Part shown: piece by piece, positions 12,393 through 12,583 of the stretch
How the letters are laid out: each line of letters opens with the position of its first letter
Position numbering within the stretch: the first letter of the stretch is position 1
Assembly (NCBI GenBank): GCA_937965895.1
Contig: CALCKS010000155.1
Location: 1-12,583 of the forward strand
DNA length: 12,583 nt
From: an uncultured Campylobacter sp.
Lineage (GTDB): Bacteria > Campylobacterota > Campylobacteria > Campylobacterales > Campylobacteraceae
Reading direction: 5' to 3'
Program-made: the position numbers and the translations under genes
The notes under the pieces: model-generated
Seen by the model: only the letters and a program-made list of their open reading frames with translations
Databases searched by the model: none
What the model was told of the DNA's origin: nothing

Positions 12393-12583
12393 TATGCTTG
12401 AATTACGCTCTGCTTCGCAGTTGTGAGCATAGTTAAGCAAAAGAGCTCCCTTTTGTATCCACCTTTCTCTTTTCTTCGGGAGAGGAAGGGGGTACTACTT
12501 ACGAAGCGTCGCCCCTTCCTCTCCCAAGCCCTCTCCAACCCCACTGCACGTTCAAGGGGTGCGACCGCGCTGTCGCGCCGCAC
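12393..12583. repeat. chain of inverted repeats reaching the window edge
   Basis: Five consecutive hairpins. TATGCT..AGCATA (12393-12431) encloses CTGC-TTC-GCAG. CAAAAG..CTTTTG spans 12438-12455. A perfect 14-bp pair, GGGAGAGGAAGGGG (12478-12491) with CCCCTTCCTCTCCC (12512-12525), has a 20-base loop. ACCCC..GGGGT spans 12538-12560, and nested GTGCG/GCGAC with GTCGC/CGCAC spans 12559-12583. Composition is G+C-rich and unlike the neighbouring AAATTT stretch. It may be a miniature mobile element or a structured intergenic repeat; the right end is outside the window. Confidence 0.6.

Noticed and set aside
12344..12583. 79-codon open frame on the minus strand at the right edge
   Set aside because: It runs straight through the inverted repeats and the AAATTT array, starts with GTG at the window edge, and has a composition typical of translated repeat DNA; no ribosome binding site can be judged.
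1..12583. CRISPR array, tRNA or rRNA genes
   Set aside because: No regularly spaced direct repeats of array type and no cloverleaf or rRNA-like segment were seen; the AAATTT words are too short and irregular for CRISPR.

Overview
The window looks like chromosomal DNA of a Campylobacter from the higher-GC oral/enteric group (C. showae, rectus, curvus or concisus type). The reasons are family-level: on the minus strand it carries rplU, rpmA, obgE, fmt, birA, parA, parB in the order I know from C. jejuni. It also has T-rich promoters with -10 boxes of the form gnTAnaAT, a dense scatter of AAATTT words, and a flagellar flhB gene. The species call is inference.

Layout, left to right. (1) 1-3512, minus: parB, parA, birA, fmt, covering chromosome partition, biotin loading and initiator-tRNA formylation. 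(2) 3513-4169: where I would expect proB, there is a small secreted two-EF-hand protein flanked by repeat-rich non-coding DNA. (3) 4170-5225: obgE, the ribosome-assembly GTPase. (4) 5226-7165: an A+T-rich accessory block of five genes between obgE and rpmA, which are normally adjacent. It holds a NYN-type putative RNase with a LOTUS-like C-terminus, two microproteins (30 and 29 aa) upstream of it, a divergent 122-aa helical protein, and a convergent single-pass membrane protein with four C-terminal cysteines. (5) 7166-7920: rpmA, rplU and their leader, with a clear terminator after rpmA. (6) 7927-8961: a di-heme cytochrome c peroxidase interrupted by one in-frame amber codon. (7) 8962-9502: a gene-free stretch with the peroxidase promoter and an AT-rich palindrome. 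(8) 9503-11045: two overlapping all-helical genes that resemble immunity or HEAT-like proteins. (9) 11135-12211, plus: flhB. (10) 12212-12583: non-coding, first a run of AAATTT repeats, then a chain of inverted repeats reaching the window edge.

The core minus-strand genes serve ribosome biogenesis, translation initiation and chromosome segregation. The best candidate for something undescribed is block 4. There an RNA-binding/RNase-like protein is preceded by two microgenes with strong ribosome binding sites and by RNA hairpins that could control its translation, and overlapping divergent promoters drive the block. No function for the block can be proved from sequence alone.
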